DNA from: Pseudoruegeria sp. SHC-113
GTDB lineage: Bacteria; Pseudomonadota; Alphaproteobacteria; Rhodobacterales; Rhodobacteraceae
Length of the DNA: 64,000 bases
NCBI RefSeq assembly: GCF_025376885.1
Contig: NZ_JAHUBR010000001.1
Span: forward strand, 1,488,001-1,552,000
Reading direction: 5' to 3'
Under the pieces are notes generated by a model. It did not search any database and was not told where the DNA came from. It saw only the letters and a list, made by a program, of their open reading frames with translations. Of the stretch, positions 44,779 to 54,320 are shown in pieces (positions within the stretch are counted from its first letter, which is position 1; each line of letters starts with the position of its first letter). Position numbers and translations under genes: made by a program.

Positions 44779-45944
44779 AGATCACCCGTATCACCAGCCA
44801 TGTTCTACACTGCGACATGCCCGAGGAACTGGGCTATTCGCAGCAGTATTACGCCAAACGCACCGCCCATATCGTGGAGGTGGAGACCGACGCGGGCCTC
44901 ACCGGCTGGGGCGAGTGTTTCGGCCCCGGCACCGTCGCGGTCGCCAACAAGTGCATTGTCGAGAAGGTCATCCAGCCGTTGATCCTTGGCATGGACGCGC
45001 TGGATCGCGACGTGATTTGGCACCGCGTCTACAACCTTTTGCGCGATCACGGCCAGAAAGGCATGCCGCTGCAGGCGCTCTCGGGCGTGGACATCGCCCT
45101 GTGGGACATCGCCGGCAAGGCCGCCGGGCTGCCGGTGCACAAACTGATCGGCGGGGCGCATCGCAGTGAGGTGCGCGCCTATGGCTATGGCATGATGCTC
45201 AAGCGCGAAAGCCTTGCCGATCACGTGGCGCGCTTCGAAGACGAGGCCGCTGCGATCAAGGGCATGGGTTTTGCCGCCACCAAGATGAAGATCGGCCTTG
45301 GCCCGAAGGAGGACGCCAAGCTGATCGAAGCCGTGCGCCGGGGCGTGGGGGATGACTTCGATTTCATGGCCGACGCCAACCACGCCTATAACACTGCTGA
45401 CGCCTTCTACGTGGGCCGGGTGCTGGAGGAAGCCGGCGCTTTCTGGTTCGAAGAGCCTGTCGCGCCCGAGGATCTGGACGGCTACCGCGAGCTGCGCGCC
45501 GGGCTGAAGGTCAATATTTCAGGCGGCGAGGCGGAGTTCAGCCGCTGGGGCTGGCGCGCGCTGCTGGAATCGCGTGGGCTCGACATCGCCCAGCCCGAGG
45601 TCTGCGCGCTGGGCGGGATCACCGAATACCTGCGCGTTCTGGCCCTGTGCCACGCCCATTTTACCCCGGTGTTCAACCATGTCTGGGGTTCGGCCATTGC
45701 CGTGGCCACCAACCTGCAGCTGCTCGCTGCCATGCCGCCCTTGCCCGGCGGGCTGTTTCCACGCGCGCCCTGGCTGGAGTTTGACACCACCGAGAACCGT
45801 TTCCGCGATCACCTGCTCACCGAGCCTCTGGACATTCAAGGGCAGGTGGCGCGCAACGGTGGTCTGATCGCCGTGCCGCAGGGCCCCGGTCTTGGCGTGG
45901 AGCCGGACCGGGACTTCCTGAAAACCTACGCGATGGACGCCTGA
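44775..45944 (+). CDS. Enolase-superfamily (mandelate racemase/muconate lactonizing) sugar-acid dehydratase
   Basis: The 389-residue protein has the superfamily's KxK base motif (TKMKIG), metal ligands in MADANHAY, FEEPVAPEDL and SGGEAEFS, and a C-terminal histidine in FNHVWGSA. Such enzymes dehydrate aldonates (galactonate, fuconate, arabinonate and similar) to 2-keto-3-deoxy acids. The exact substrate is not readable. It is translationally coupled to the ALDH gene and followed 23 bp later by a 2-keto-3-deoxygalactonate-type kinase, which favours a galactonate-like substrate. Confidence 0.9.
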   Translation: MKITRITSHVLHCDMPEELGYSQQYYAKRTAHIVEVETDAGLTGWGECFGPGTVAVANKCIVEKVIQPLILGMDALDRDVIWHRVYNLLRDHGQKGMPLQALSGVDIALWDIAGKAAGLPVHKLIGGAHRSEVRAYGYGMMLKRESLADHVARFEDEAAAIKGMGFAATKMKIGLGPKEDAKLIEAVRRGVGDDFDFMADANHAYNTADAFYVGRVLEEAGAFWFEEPVAPEDLDGYRELRAGLKVNISGGEAEFSRWGWRALLESRGLDIAQPEVCALGGITEYLRVLALCHAHFTPVFNHVWGSAIAVATNLQLLAAMPPLPGGLFPRAPWLEFDTTENRFRDHLLTEPLDIQGQVARNGGLIAVPQGPGLGVEPDRDFLKTYAMDA

Positions 45945-45967
45945 GCGGCGCAACGGGGACGACAGCG

Positions 45968-46891
45968 ATGATTGCATGTGTGGCCGTGGATTGGGGCACC
46001 TCCAGCTTTCGCCTCTGGGCCTTGTCGGCCGCCGGGGAGGTGCTGGCGGAGCGGCGCTCGGCAGAGGGCATGGGCCGTCTTGCGCCCGAGGATTTCGCGC
46101 CGGTGCTGGAGGCGCATCTCGCCGCGCTCTCGGTGCTGCGCGAGGTGCCGGTGCTGATCTGCGGCATGGCCGGGGCCGCCGCGGGCTGGCGCAACGTGCC
46201 CTATTTGCCCGCGCCGTGCCTGCTGACGTCCATCGCGGGGGGCGCTGTTCAGGTGGGGCAGGGCGGGCGCGACATCCGCATCCTGCCCGGCGTGGCGCAG
46301 CATGATGTCCGCCGCCCGGACGTGATGCGTGGCGAGGAAACGCTGCTGCTGGGGCTGCTGCAGGGCGACCACCCACCGGCTGCGCGGCTGTGCTGCCTGC
46401 CGGGCACCCATTCCAAATGGGCGCGGATCGAACATGGCTGCTTGACCGGCTTCTCCACCTATATGACGGGCGAGCTCTTCGCCCGGCTCACTGAGGGCGG
46501 CACCTTGGCGGGGTTCATGCAGGCCGGGATCTTTGTGCCTGAAGCTTTCGAGGCAGGCCTGCGCGCGGCGCTAGAGGAGCCTGCGGCACTCACCCGTGCC
46601 CTGTTCGGCCTGCGTGCGGGCGCGCTGCTGGCCCCTGACCGCGCGCCGGAAGCCGCCTCGCGCCTCTCGGGCCTCTTGATCGGGCAGGAAATCGCGGGCC
46701 TTGGCACAACGCCGAAAGCGCCCGTCGCGCTCGTGGCCTCGGGCCTGATGGCGGAGCGCTACCAGCGGGCCTTTGCCATTGCCGGGCTGCCCTACAGGCT
46801 GTGTGATGCCGATCCACTGGCCCGCGCCGGTTTGCTGGCGGCGGCACGTGCGATCTGGCCCGCGCTCAGCCGCCCCCGGATGGCGGTCTGA
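45968..46891 (+). CDS. dgoK: 2-dehydro-3-deoxygalactonokinase
   Basis: The 307-residue protein is a DgoK-family kinase (VAVDWGTSSFRLWAL; VLICGMAGAAAGW; CCLPGTHSKWARIE; STYMTGELFA), with typical length. DgoK phosphorylates 2-keto-3-deoxy-D-galactonate with ATP; related enzymes take other 2-keto-3-deoxy acids. The aldolase that would follow (DgoA) is not in the window. It ends the ALDH-dehydratase-kinase operon. Confidence 0.93.
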   Translation: MIACVAVDWGTSSFRLWALSAAGEVLAERRSAEGMGRLAPEDFAPVLEAHLAALSVLREVPVLICGMAGAAAGWRNVPYLPAPCLLTSIAGGAVQVGQGGRDIRILPGVAQHDVRRPDVMRGEETLLLGLLQGDHPPAARLCCLPGTHSKWARIEHGCLTGFSTYMTGELFARLTEGGTLAGFMQAGIFVPEAFEAGLRAALEEPAALTRALFGLRAGALLAPDRAPEAASRLSGLLIGQEIAGLGTTPKAPVALVASGLMAERYQRAFAIAGLPYRLCDADPLARAGLLAAARAIWPALSRPRMAV

Positions 46892-46915
46892 TCCCCATCA
46901 TAGCATCCTGAAAGA

Positions 46916-46948
46916 GCAGGCCGGGCTGGCCCAGTGCGCCCGGCCTGC
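46916..46948. terminator. Bidirectional hairpin between dgoK and sulfatase genes
   Basis: A perfect 11-bp stem GCAGGCCGGGC (46916-46926) with GCCCGGCCTGC (46938-46948) lies between the convergent genes. It lacks a T run, so it may be a weak terminator. Confidence 0.55.
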
Positions 46949-46968
46949 GATCCCCGCGCGCGGGCGGG

Positions 46969-48498
46969 CTAGTGCCAGCCGACGCGCGGGGCGACCGGGA
47001 TCATGTCGTCGGGGCGGGCGTGGATCATCGACATATGCGCGGCGCGCACATCGGCATGGGTGGGATCGTCGAAAAGGTTCTCCATCTCGTCCGGGTCCGC
47101 CTGCATGTCGTACAACTCGCCGGTGTCGGTCAGCAGATCCACCGTCATCCGGTAGCGCGCGCTGCGCACGGTGCGCATGTCCAGATCGACGGCGGAGCGC
47201 AGGGCGTCCACCTCATATTCCGACAGCGCGTACTCGCGGCTTTCGCGCCCCTCCCATAGCCCGCGCCACGAGCGCCCGTGGTTGGCGGCCGTCTCCACCT
47301 GCGCGAGATCGGCGCAGGTGGCGAGGATGTCGACGGTGTTTACCGGATCGGTGATCACCTGACCGGCCGCAACGCCCGGCCCCATGATCATGCAGGGCAC
47401 ACGTAGAAGCCCGTCATACATCATCGGCCCCTTCAGTAGCAGCCCGTGATCGCCCAGCCATTCGCCGTGGTCGGAGGTGAAGATCACCACCGTATTCTCA
47501 AGCTCGCCCGAGGCCTCCAGCGCGGCAAGGATGCGGCCGATCTGGTGATCCACCGCCGAAATCATGCCGAAATAAATCGCCGTGAGATCGCGCAGCGCGG
47601 CCTCGGTCAGATCGCCCTTCTGCCCCCAGTCGATGCCGCCGGCGTTGTGCTCGGAGCCCTGTTTGATCGGCTTGGCGCGATCCTCCACGAAGGCGCGGTG
47701 CCACCACGGGCGGCGCTCCAGATCCAGCGTGGGGTGTTTGGCGATGGTGACATCTTCGCCGGAATACGTATCGCACCAGGGCTTGGGCGACAGGAAGGGC
47801 GGGTGCGGATCGGGGAAGGAGACCCAGGCCATGAAGGGCCTATCGGTGTCGCGGGTTTCCAGCATCTCCACCGTGCGGTCGCTGATCCAGGGAGAGGAGT
47901 GCCATTCCTCCTCCAGCGCGGAGCGCCAGGCCTGAAAATGGGCGGTGTCGGGCGCAAGGCGCTCTTTGGCCTTGTCCCAGCGGGCGCGGCCCTGGCCATC
48001 CTGATCGAGCCAGTTTTCGTAATGCAGCGTCTCGGGCGCGTCGTACCATTGGGTGTGGTGATGGGGGCGCAGCATCATCTGCACATCCTCAAACCCCATG
48101 TAGCTGCCGCGCCAGCTCTCCGGGTAGTCCTTGGCGCTCTTGTAGCATTCGGGCCGCCCGGTGGGCTCGAAGGTCTGCTGGCTGGAGAGATGCGCTTTGC
48201 CGATGAAATGGGTCGCGTAGCCCGCCTTGGCAAAGGTGCCGCCCAGCCCCTGCGCGCCGAGCGCTTCGTCCAGATCGCGGCCATTGTCGCGCACGCCTTG
48301 GCTGTAGGGCAGCTTGCCGGTGAGGATCGAGGCCCGCGCCGCCTGACACATCGGATGCGGCGTGATGCAGGTGGCGAAGCGCACGCCTTCTGCCGCGATT
48401 CGGTCCATATGGGGCGTGCGCACGCCGCGCCCCTCCGGCCCGATACAGTCTCCGCGCTGCTGGTCGGTGGTGATTAATAGTATGTTTGGGCGGCGCAT
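46969..48498 (-). CDS. Cytoplasmic Cys-type sulfatase
   Basis: The 509-residue type I sulfatase begins MRRPNILLITTDQQRGD with no signal peptide. The formylglycine site is Cys51 in PMCQAARASILTG (C-x-A-x-R form). Metal and substrate motifs SDHGEWLGDHG and GKAHLS are visible. In the family the Cys is oxidised to formylglycine, which attacks sulfate esters. With the FGE gene at 54313 in the same locus, it is probably matured in the cytoplasm and desulfates an imported sugar. Start 48498 follows AGAAGGAA. It is divergent from the transporter operon. Confidence 0.92.
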   Translation of the reverse strand: MRRPNILLITTDQQRGDCIGPEGRGVRTPHMDRIAAEGVRFATCITPHPMCQAARASILTGKLPYSQGVRDNGRDLDEALGAQGLGGTFAKAGYATHFIGKAHLSSQQTFEPTGRPECYKSAKDYPESWRGSYMGFEDVQMMLRPHHHTQWYDAPETLHYENWLDQDGQGRARWDKAKERLAPDTAHFQAWRSALEEEWHSSPWISDRTVEMLETRDTDRPFMAWVSFPDPHPPFLSPKPWCDTYSGEDVTIAKHPTLDLERRPWWHRAFVEDRAKPIKQGSEHNAGGIDWGQKGDLTEAALRDLTAIYFGMISAVDHQIGRILAALEASGELENTVVIFTSDHGEWLGDHGLLLKGPMMYDGLLRVPCMIMGPGVAAGQVITDPVNTVDILATCADLAQVETAANHGRSWRGLWEGRESREYALSEYEVDALRSAVDLDMRTVRSARYRMTVDLLTDTGELYDMQADPDEMENLFDDPTHADVRAAHMSMIHARPDDMIPVAPRVGWH

Positions 48499-48557
48499 CG
48501 GCGAGTTTCCTTCTGAAAATACAGGGTTCATTGGCTACTTGAGGCTCTTCATCCCTC

Positions 48558-48601
48558 AAAGATCATATTTTAATGTACAATACAAAAAAATAATGTACGA
48601 T
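48558..48601. promoter_or_regulatory. Divergent control region: one AAAGATA-type and two AATGTAYRAT-type sites
   Basis: Between the sulfatase (minus) and the transporter operon (plus), AAAGATCATATTTTA at 48558-48572 matches 11 of 15 positions of the AAAGATATTATCTTT palindrome. TAATGTACAAT (48571-48581) and TAATGTACGAT (48591-48601) are near-identical repeats exactly 20 bp apart, two helical turns, close to the transporter start at 48628. A similar AATGTATGAT lies before the GntR gene at 53598. They are probable operators. Confidence 0.6.
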
Positions 48602-48627
48602 TTAGCCATCACTGGAGGAGCTTACTT

Positions 48628-49851
48628 ATGACACGAAACTTTCTGACCGCGACGGCGCTTTTCGCGCTCATGGCCGGGGCGGCCCCGGCGGATACCGTGC
48701 TGGACGTGGTGGCCTGGAAGGGCGGCGAGGCGCAGCCGGCGGGCCTGCCGGAGCTGATCGCCGCTTTTGAGGCGGAGAACCCGGGCATCACGGTCGATCT
48801 GACCTATGTGGCCCGCAAGGACGTGGACAAGGTGATCCCGCCGCGCCTGCAATCGGGCAACCCGCCCGACGTGACGATGGTCGACAGCTCGCTCGTGCAG
48901 CTCTGGGGTGGTGCGGGCTTCCTGTCGGATCTTGGCACCGACAGCGAATGGTACAAGCAGATGCTGCCGGCCGTGCGCGACGTGATGGCCTCGGGCGATG
49001 AAATGCAGGTGCTGCCGCTGGAAGTCATCGGCATGGGCAATTTCGTCAATATGGATCTGCTGGCCAAGGCCGGGATCGAAAAGGCCCCCGTCACCATTGA
49101 CGAGCTGAAGGCCGCCTGTGGCGCACTTGCGGATGCGGGCATCGCGCCGATGATTTTTGCTGGGGGATTCCCGGCCATGCTGTTTGTCGGTGCGAACGGG
49201 CTGGATCCCAAGGGGATCTCGGCTGCAGACTATGGCTCCGGCGCGCGCAGCTTCGTGGAGGATGCGAATTTCAACGCCTCGCTCGACATGGTCCGCGATC
49301 TGGTGGCGGCCAAGTGTTTCGATCCCAAGCTGCAGGCCGGGCTGGACCCCTGGGCAACCGCGCCGCAGGAATTCCGCTCCGGCAACGTGGCGATCCTGCC
49401 GCAGGGGGCCTGGAACATCGAAAGCTTCTCCTCCGTGGAAGGGCTGAACTACCAGTTCGCCCCGATGCCCTCGGCCTTCACCGAGCACGGGCTGGCGCTG
49501 GACCTGATCGGCCCCGGCTGGTCCATCCCGCGCGATGCTGAAAACAAGGAAGCGGCGCGCAAATGGGTGGATTTCTTCGCTCGGCCCGAGAACCTTGCCG
49601 TCTTCCTTGAAGCCGAGGGGGCCTACAGCCCCTTCAGGGGGCAAGAGAGCGTGATGCCCGCGCTGGCCGCGCCCTACACGGCGGCGCGCGATGCCGAGAG
49701 CCTGATCCTCTGGCCCTTCTCCACGCTGGAATTCCCCAAGCCCCTGCAGGGCGAGTGGGAAGACAGCATCACCGGCTTCCTTCTGAACATCGACGCCCCC
49801 AACGCAGATACGTTGAAGCGTTGGGACGATGTGGTCGAAGATAACCTCTGA
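48628..49851 (+). CDS. Sugar ABC transporter substrate-binding protein (CUT1 family)
   Basis: The 407-residue extracellular binding protein has a Sec signal of about 20 residues (ending APA-DT) and the CUT1 pattern PELIAAFEAENPGITVDLTY. It feeds the two permeases and the UgpC-like ATPase encoded downstream. The likely ligand, given two sulfatases and FGE in the same locus, is a sulfated mono- or oligosaccharide (inference). The first gene of the operon; GGAGGAG precedes the ATG by about 8 bp. Confidence 0.92.
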   Translation: MTRNFLTATALFALMAGAAPADTVLDVVAWKGGEAQPAGLPELIAAFEAENPGITVDLTYVARKDVDKVIPPRLQSGNPPDVTMVDSSLVQLWGGAGFLSDLGTDSEWYKQMLPAVRDVMASGDEMQVLPLEVIGMGNFVNMDLLAKAGIEKAPVTIDELKAACGALADAGIAPMIFAGGFPAMLFVGANGLDPKGISAADYGSGARSFVEDANFNASLDMVRDLVAAKCFDPKLQAGLDPWATAPQEFRSGNVAILPQGAWNIESFSSVEGLNYQFAPMPSAFTEHGLALDLIGPGWSIPRDAENKEAARKWVDFFARPENLAVFLEAEGAYSPFRGQESVMPALAAPYTAARDAESLILWPFSTLEFPKPLQGEWEDSITGFLLNIDAPNADTLKRWDDVVEDNL

Positions 49852-49914
49852 CACCTCTCCCGTGGGCTCGGCGGAGCGATCCGCCGGGCCCGAATTCTTC
49901 TGACGAGGCCCGCC

Positions 49915-50784
49915 ATGAAGACGCGCAACTCCCTTTACATCTTCACGATCCCCGCGCTGGCCGTGCTGGGGCTCTTCTTCGTGCACCCGGTGATCCTGAC
50001 CTTCGACATGAGCCTGACAAGCTTCAAGGGCATCGGCGAGGCCAAGCCCGTGGGCTGGAAGAACTACGAGCGGATTTTCACCCGCGACCGCTACATGGAC
50101 GAGATCTGGCTGACGCTCTGGTACACGGTGATCGTGGTGACAGCGCTCAACATCACGGGGCTGTTCTTTGCCGCCATGCTGCACCGGCTGCCCCTGATCC
50201 GCAATTTCGCCCGCGCCGCGCTCTACACGCCTGCGATGATGTCTTTCGTGGTGGTGGGCTATGTCTGGCAGTTTCTCTATTCGCCGATCAATGGCGGCAT
50301 CAACGTCGCCTTGCGCGATCTGGGGCTCGGGTTTCTGGAGCAGAACTGGCTCGGCGATCCGGCGCTGGCGCTCTATTCGGTGGCCTTCACTCAGATCTGG
50401 ATGTTCACCGGCTTCACCTGCGCCATCTTCCTGGCGGGCTTCGCCGGCATCCCCGAAGAAATCGGCGAGGCCGGGCGGCTGGAGGGCGCAAGCTCTTGGC
50501 AGCGCTTCCGCTACCTCGAGCTGCCGCTGCTGGGCCCGTCGATCACGGTGTCGGTGATCCTCACCACCATCGGCACGCTGAAAACCTTTGAACTGCCCTT
50601 CATCCTCACCAAGGGCGGCCCCGACGGCGCGACGCGGCTTCTGTCGATCGAGATCATCGACAACCTCTTTGGCCAGTATAAATTCGGCTTCGCCTCGGCG
50701 CTGTCCATCGTGATGCTGATCATCGTGCTCTTCGTGGCCTTCATCCAGAACAAGATCCTCAGAGACAGGGAGGCCGTGGAATGA
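49915..50784 (+). CDS. Sugar ABC transporter permease (MalF/UgpA type)
   Basis: The 289-residue permease has six helices and the EAA loop EEIGEAGRLEGASSWQRFRY. It pairs with the next gene, which starts in the ATGA overlap at 50781. Confidence 0.92.
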   Translation: MKTRNSLYIFTIPALAVLGLFFVHPVILTFDMSLTSFKGIGEAKPVGWKNYERIFTRDRYMDEIWLTLWYTVIVVTALNITGLFFAAMLHRLPLIRNFARAALYTPAMMSFVVVGYVWQFLYSPINGGINVALRDLGLGFLEQNWLGDPALALYSVAFTQIWMFTGFTCAIFLAGFAGIPEEIGEAGRLEGASSWQRFRYLELPLLGPSITVSVILTTIGTLKTFELPFILTKGGPDGATRLLSIEIIDNLFGQYKFGFASALSIVMLIIVLFVAFIQNKILRDREAVE

Positions 50785-51659
50785 GCGCCGCCGAAACCTT
50801 TTCCCGTGCCACTGGCCACCGGCTCGATCTGGCCCTGATCCGCAAACGCAGCCGCTCGGTGCTGGCCCATGGCTTCGTGCTGGCGCTGGTGGCGATCATG
50901 CTGCTGCCGCTCTTCTACATGGTCATGATGTCCTTCAAGACAGCCACCGAGATCAGCCAGAACCCGCTCGGCCTGCCGCAATCGCTCTACTGGGGCAACT
51001 ACATGGAGGCGCTGTCCTCCATGGGCTACGTGCGCTCGGTTCTGAACTCGCTCTTCATCACGGTTTCGGTGATCCTTGTCGTGGTTTTTGCCGGGGCCAT
51101 GGCGGCCTATCCGCTGGCCCGCATCAAGAACCGCGCTTCCAAGCTGATCGTCATGGTGATGGCGCTGGGGCTGGCGACGCCGAATTTCGTCACCATCACG
51201 CCGATCTACGTGATCTTCCGCGATCTGGGCCTTTTGGACAGCTACCTCGGGATCGTGCTGGCCTTCGCCGCGCTGAAACTGCCGCTGGCCGTCTTCTTCT
51301 ACACCGGCTTCATCGCCGCCATTCCGATGGATCTGGAGGAGGCCGCGCGGCTGGACAATTGCTCTAGCTGGCAGGTCTTCTGGTACGTGATCCGCCCGCT
51401 TCTGGCGCCTGTCACGGCGACGCTGTCGCTCTTCGTGATGATCATGGTCTGGAACGATTTCATCTACCCGCTGCTGCTGCTCACCGACAAGGACAAGCTC
51501 ACCGTGATGATCGCCGTTTATAAATTCGTGGGCAACACCGGCATCGAGCCCACCAAACTCTTCCCCGCCGCCGTGCTCGGCTCGCTGCCGCTCTTGCTGA
51601 TGTTTGCCATCTTCCAGCGCAAGATCATGGCCGGGGCCACTGCGGGAGCCGTAAAATGA
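50781..51659 (+). CDS. Sugar ABC transporter permease (MalG/UgpE type)
   Basis: The 292-residue permease has six helices and the EAA loop MDLEEAARLDNCSSWQVFWY, typical of the second CUT1 permease. An extended cytoplasmic N-terminus of about 35 residues precedes the first helix. Its stop overlaps the SDR start (ATGA at 51656). Confidence 0.92.
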   Translation: MSAAETFSRATGHRLDLALIRKRSRSVLAHGFVLALVAIMLLPLFYMVMMSFKTATEISQNPLGLPQSLYWGNYMEALSSMGYVRSVLNSLFITVSVILVVVFAGAMAAYPLARIKNRASKLIVMVMALGLATPNFVTITPIYVIFRDLGLLDSYLGIVLAFAALKLPLAVFFYTGFIAAIPMDLEEAARLDNCSSWQVFWYVIRPLLAPVTATLSLFVMIMVWNDFIYPLLLLTDKDKLTVMIAVYKFVGNTGIEPTKLFPAAVLGSLPLLLMFAIFQRKIMAGATAGAVK

Positions 51660-52414
51660 CCCTTTCCGGGAAGCATATCATCGTCACCGGGGCCGGGGCC
51701 GGGATCGGGCTTGGCATCGCCCGGCAGGTGCGGGCAGCAGGCGCGCAGGTGTCGGCCTTCGATCTGCGCTCTGAGGGCGCGGGTAGGCTGGCTGAAATCG
51801 GTGCGGAATTCACGCAGGTGGACGTGGCCGATGGCGACGCCTTCGAGGCCGCGATCCTCGCCGCCCATGCCCGCGCGGGCCGTCTGGACGGGATCGTCAA
51901 CAACGCCGGTGTCACGATCAAGGTGCCTTTCCTTGAGATGAGCCGCGCCCAGATGGAGACGCTCTGGACGGTCAATCAGCGCTCCGTTCTCATCGGCAGC
52001 CAGGTGGCCGGGCGGCTCATGGTGGCGCAGGGGCAGGGGGGCGCGATCGTCAACATCGCCTCCAACCACGCCCGCTGTACCAATCCGGGGCACGAGGGCT
52101 ACGCGGGCACCAAGGGGGCCATCGTGGCGATGACGCGGGCGATGGCCTGGTCGCTCGGGCCCCATGGCATAAGGGCCAACACGTTAAGCCCCGGCATGAC
52201 CCAGACCGAGATCGTCATCGAGGCGATGAAGGATCCCGCCAACGCGGCGAACTTCCGCTCCTGGGGGGCGGACAACGAGGTGAACACGGTGGAAGAGATC
52301 GGCAATGCGGCGGTGTTCCTGCTCTCGCCCGCCTCTTCGGCGCTGAACGGCGCGGATCTTGTGGCCGACCGGGCCATGTCGGCGCTGCTGGGCGTCAAGG
52401 ATACGAGAAAATAG
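51656..52414 (+). CDS. SDR-family dehydrogenase (probable sugar 1-dehydrogenase)
   Basis: The 252-residue classical SDR has the cofactor motif [16 protein letters not shown], catalytic Ser in NIASN and YAGTK (Tyr-x3-Lys). It sits inside the transporter operon, between permease and ATPase genes, with overlaps or 4-bp gaps. Together with the SMP-30 lactonase and the dehydratase it fits the oxidation of an aldose to its lactone. A role in oxidising a 2-keto-3-deoxy acid, as in fucose pathways, is the alternative. Confidence 0.88.
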   Translation: MTLSGKHIIVTGAGAGIGLGIARQVRAAGAQVSAFDLRSEGAGRLAEIGAEFTQVDVADGDAFEAAILAAHARAGRLDGIVNNAGVTIKVPFLEMSRAQMETLWTVNQRSVLIGSQVAGRLMVAQGQGGAIVNIASNHARCTNPGHEGYAGTKGAIVAMTRAMAWSLGPHGIRANTLSPGMTQTEIVIEAMKDPANAANFRSWGADNEVNTVEEIGNAAVFLLSPASSALNGADLVADRAMSALLGVKDTRK

Positions 52415-52418
52415 CACA

Positions 52419-53501
<1,083 letters not shown>

Positions 53502-53532
53502 GGGAGGTCGCGCGGGGCTACAGGGTGCAAAA

Positions 53533-53542
53533 AATGTATGAT
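53533..53542. promoter_or_regulatory. Operator candidate (AATGTATGAT) before GntR gene
   Basis: AATGTATGAT lies 56 bp upstream of the GntR start and matches the two AATGTACRAT repeats at 48572 and 48592. This suggests that the GntR protein at 53598 regulates itself and the transporter operon. Confidence 0.45.
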
Positions 53543-53597
53543 CCCAGTGGTTTCGAGGGCGGAAATCTGACATATTACCGGAAGGTTTGACGGAAAG

Positions 53598-54320
53598 ATG
53601 AACGGATTTTCAATGCCAAAGACGGGCCCCATCGCGGTTGGCGCTTCCGAGCAGGGTGAGCGCACCCCTACAGAGTCCATCTACGAGCAGATCCGGCACG
53701 ATATTCTTGCCGGAACGCTCAAGGCCAATGAGAGGCTGAAGATCTCGGAACTGGCCAAGCGGCACAATTCCTCCACCAATCCCGTGCGCGAGGCGTTGCA
53801 GCAGCTGCGCGGCGAGGGGCTGGTGCTCTTTGCCCAGAACCAGGGCGCGCGCGTGCGGGCGATCGACATGGACTACGTGCGCGATGTGGCCGAGGTCGGC
53901 TACCTGCTGGAGCCCTACCTGATGGAGCTCTTCGTGGAAACCGCCAGCGCCGAGGACATCGCCGAGCTGGACAGGATCCAGTCCGAGATCGAGGCGCTGA
54001 ACTTTGCCGACAAGGTCCGCCACACCGCGCTCAACAACGCCTTTCACGAAACGATGTATGCGCGCCATTACAACCGCGTGGCCTTTGACGCCTGGAAGCA
54101 GCACCGCGAGATCATGGGCGCGATCAGCACGCGCATTCCCATCGCGCTGGGCCGGCAGGAGGCGATCCTGCGTGAGCACCGCGCCATCATCGACGCCGCC
54201 GCGCGGCAGGATGTGGCGGGCGCGCAGGAAGCGCTGCGCCGCCATATCGGCGATGCCGGGCGGCATCTCGTGAACCAGTTGCGGGTGGAGCAATCGCGCG
54301 AGCCGCGCAGCCATGGCTGA
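53598..54320 (+). CDS. GntR-family regulator with FCD domain
   Basis: This 240-residue regulator has an N-terminal winged HTH (ESIYEQIRHDILAGTLKANE; NSSTNPVREALQQLRGEG) and a C-terminal all-helical FCD ligand domain with metal-type histidines (NAFHETMYARHY; LREHRAI; RRHIGD). FCD proteins usually respond to sugar acids or related metabolites. It overlaps the FGE gene by 8 bp, tying regulator and sulfatase maturation together. Likely operators are the AATGTAYRAT sites. Confidence 0.9.
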   Translation: MNGFSMPKTGPIAVGASEQGERTPTESIYEQIRHDILAGTLKANERLKISELAKRHNSSTNPVREALQQLRGEGLVLFAQNQGARVRAIDMDYVRDVAEVGYLLEPYLMELFVETASAEDIAELDRIQSEIEALNFADKVRHTALNNAFHETMYARHYNRVAFDAWKQHREIMGAISTRIPIALGRQEAILREHRAIIDAAARQDVAGAQEALRRHIGDAGRHLVNQLRVEQSREPRSHG

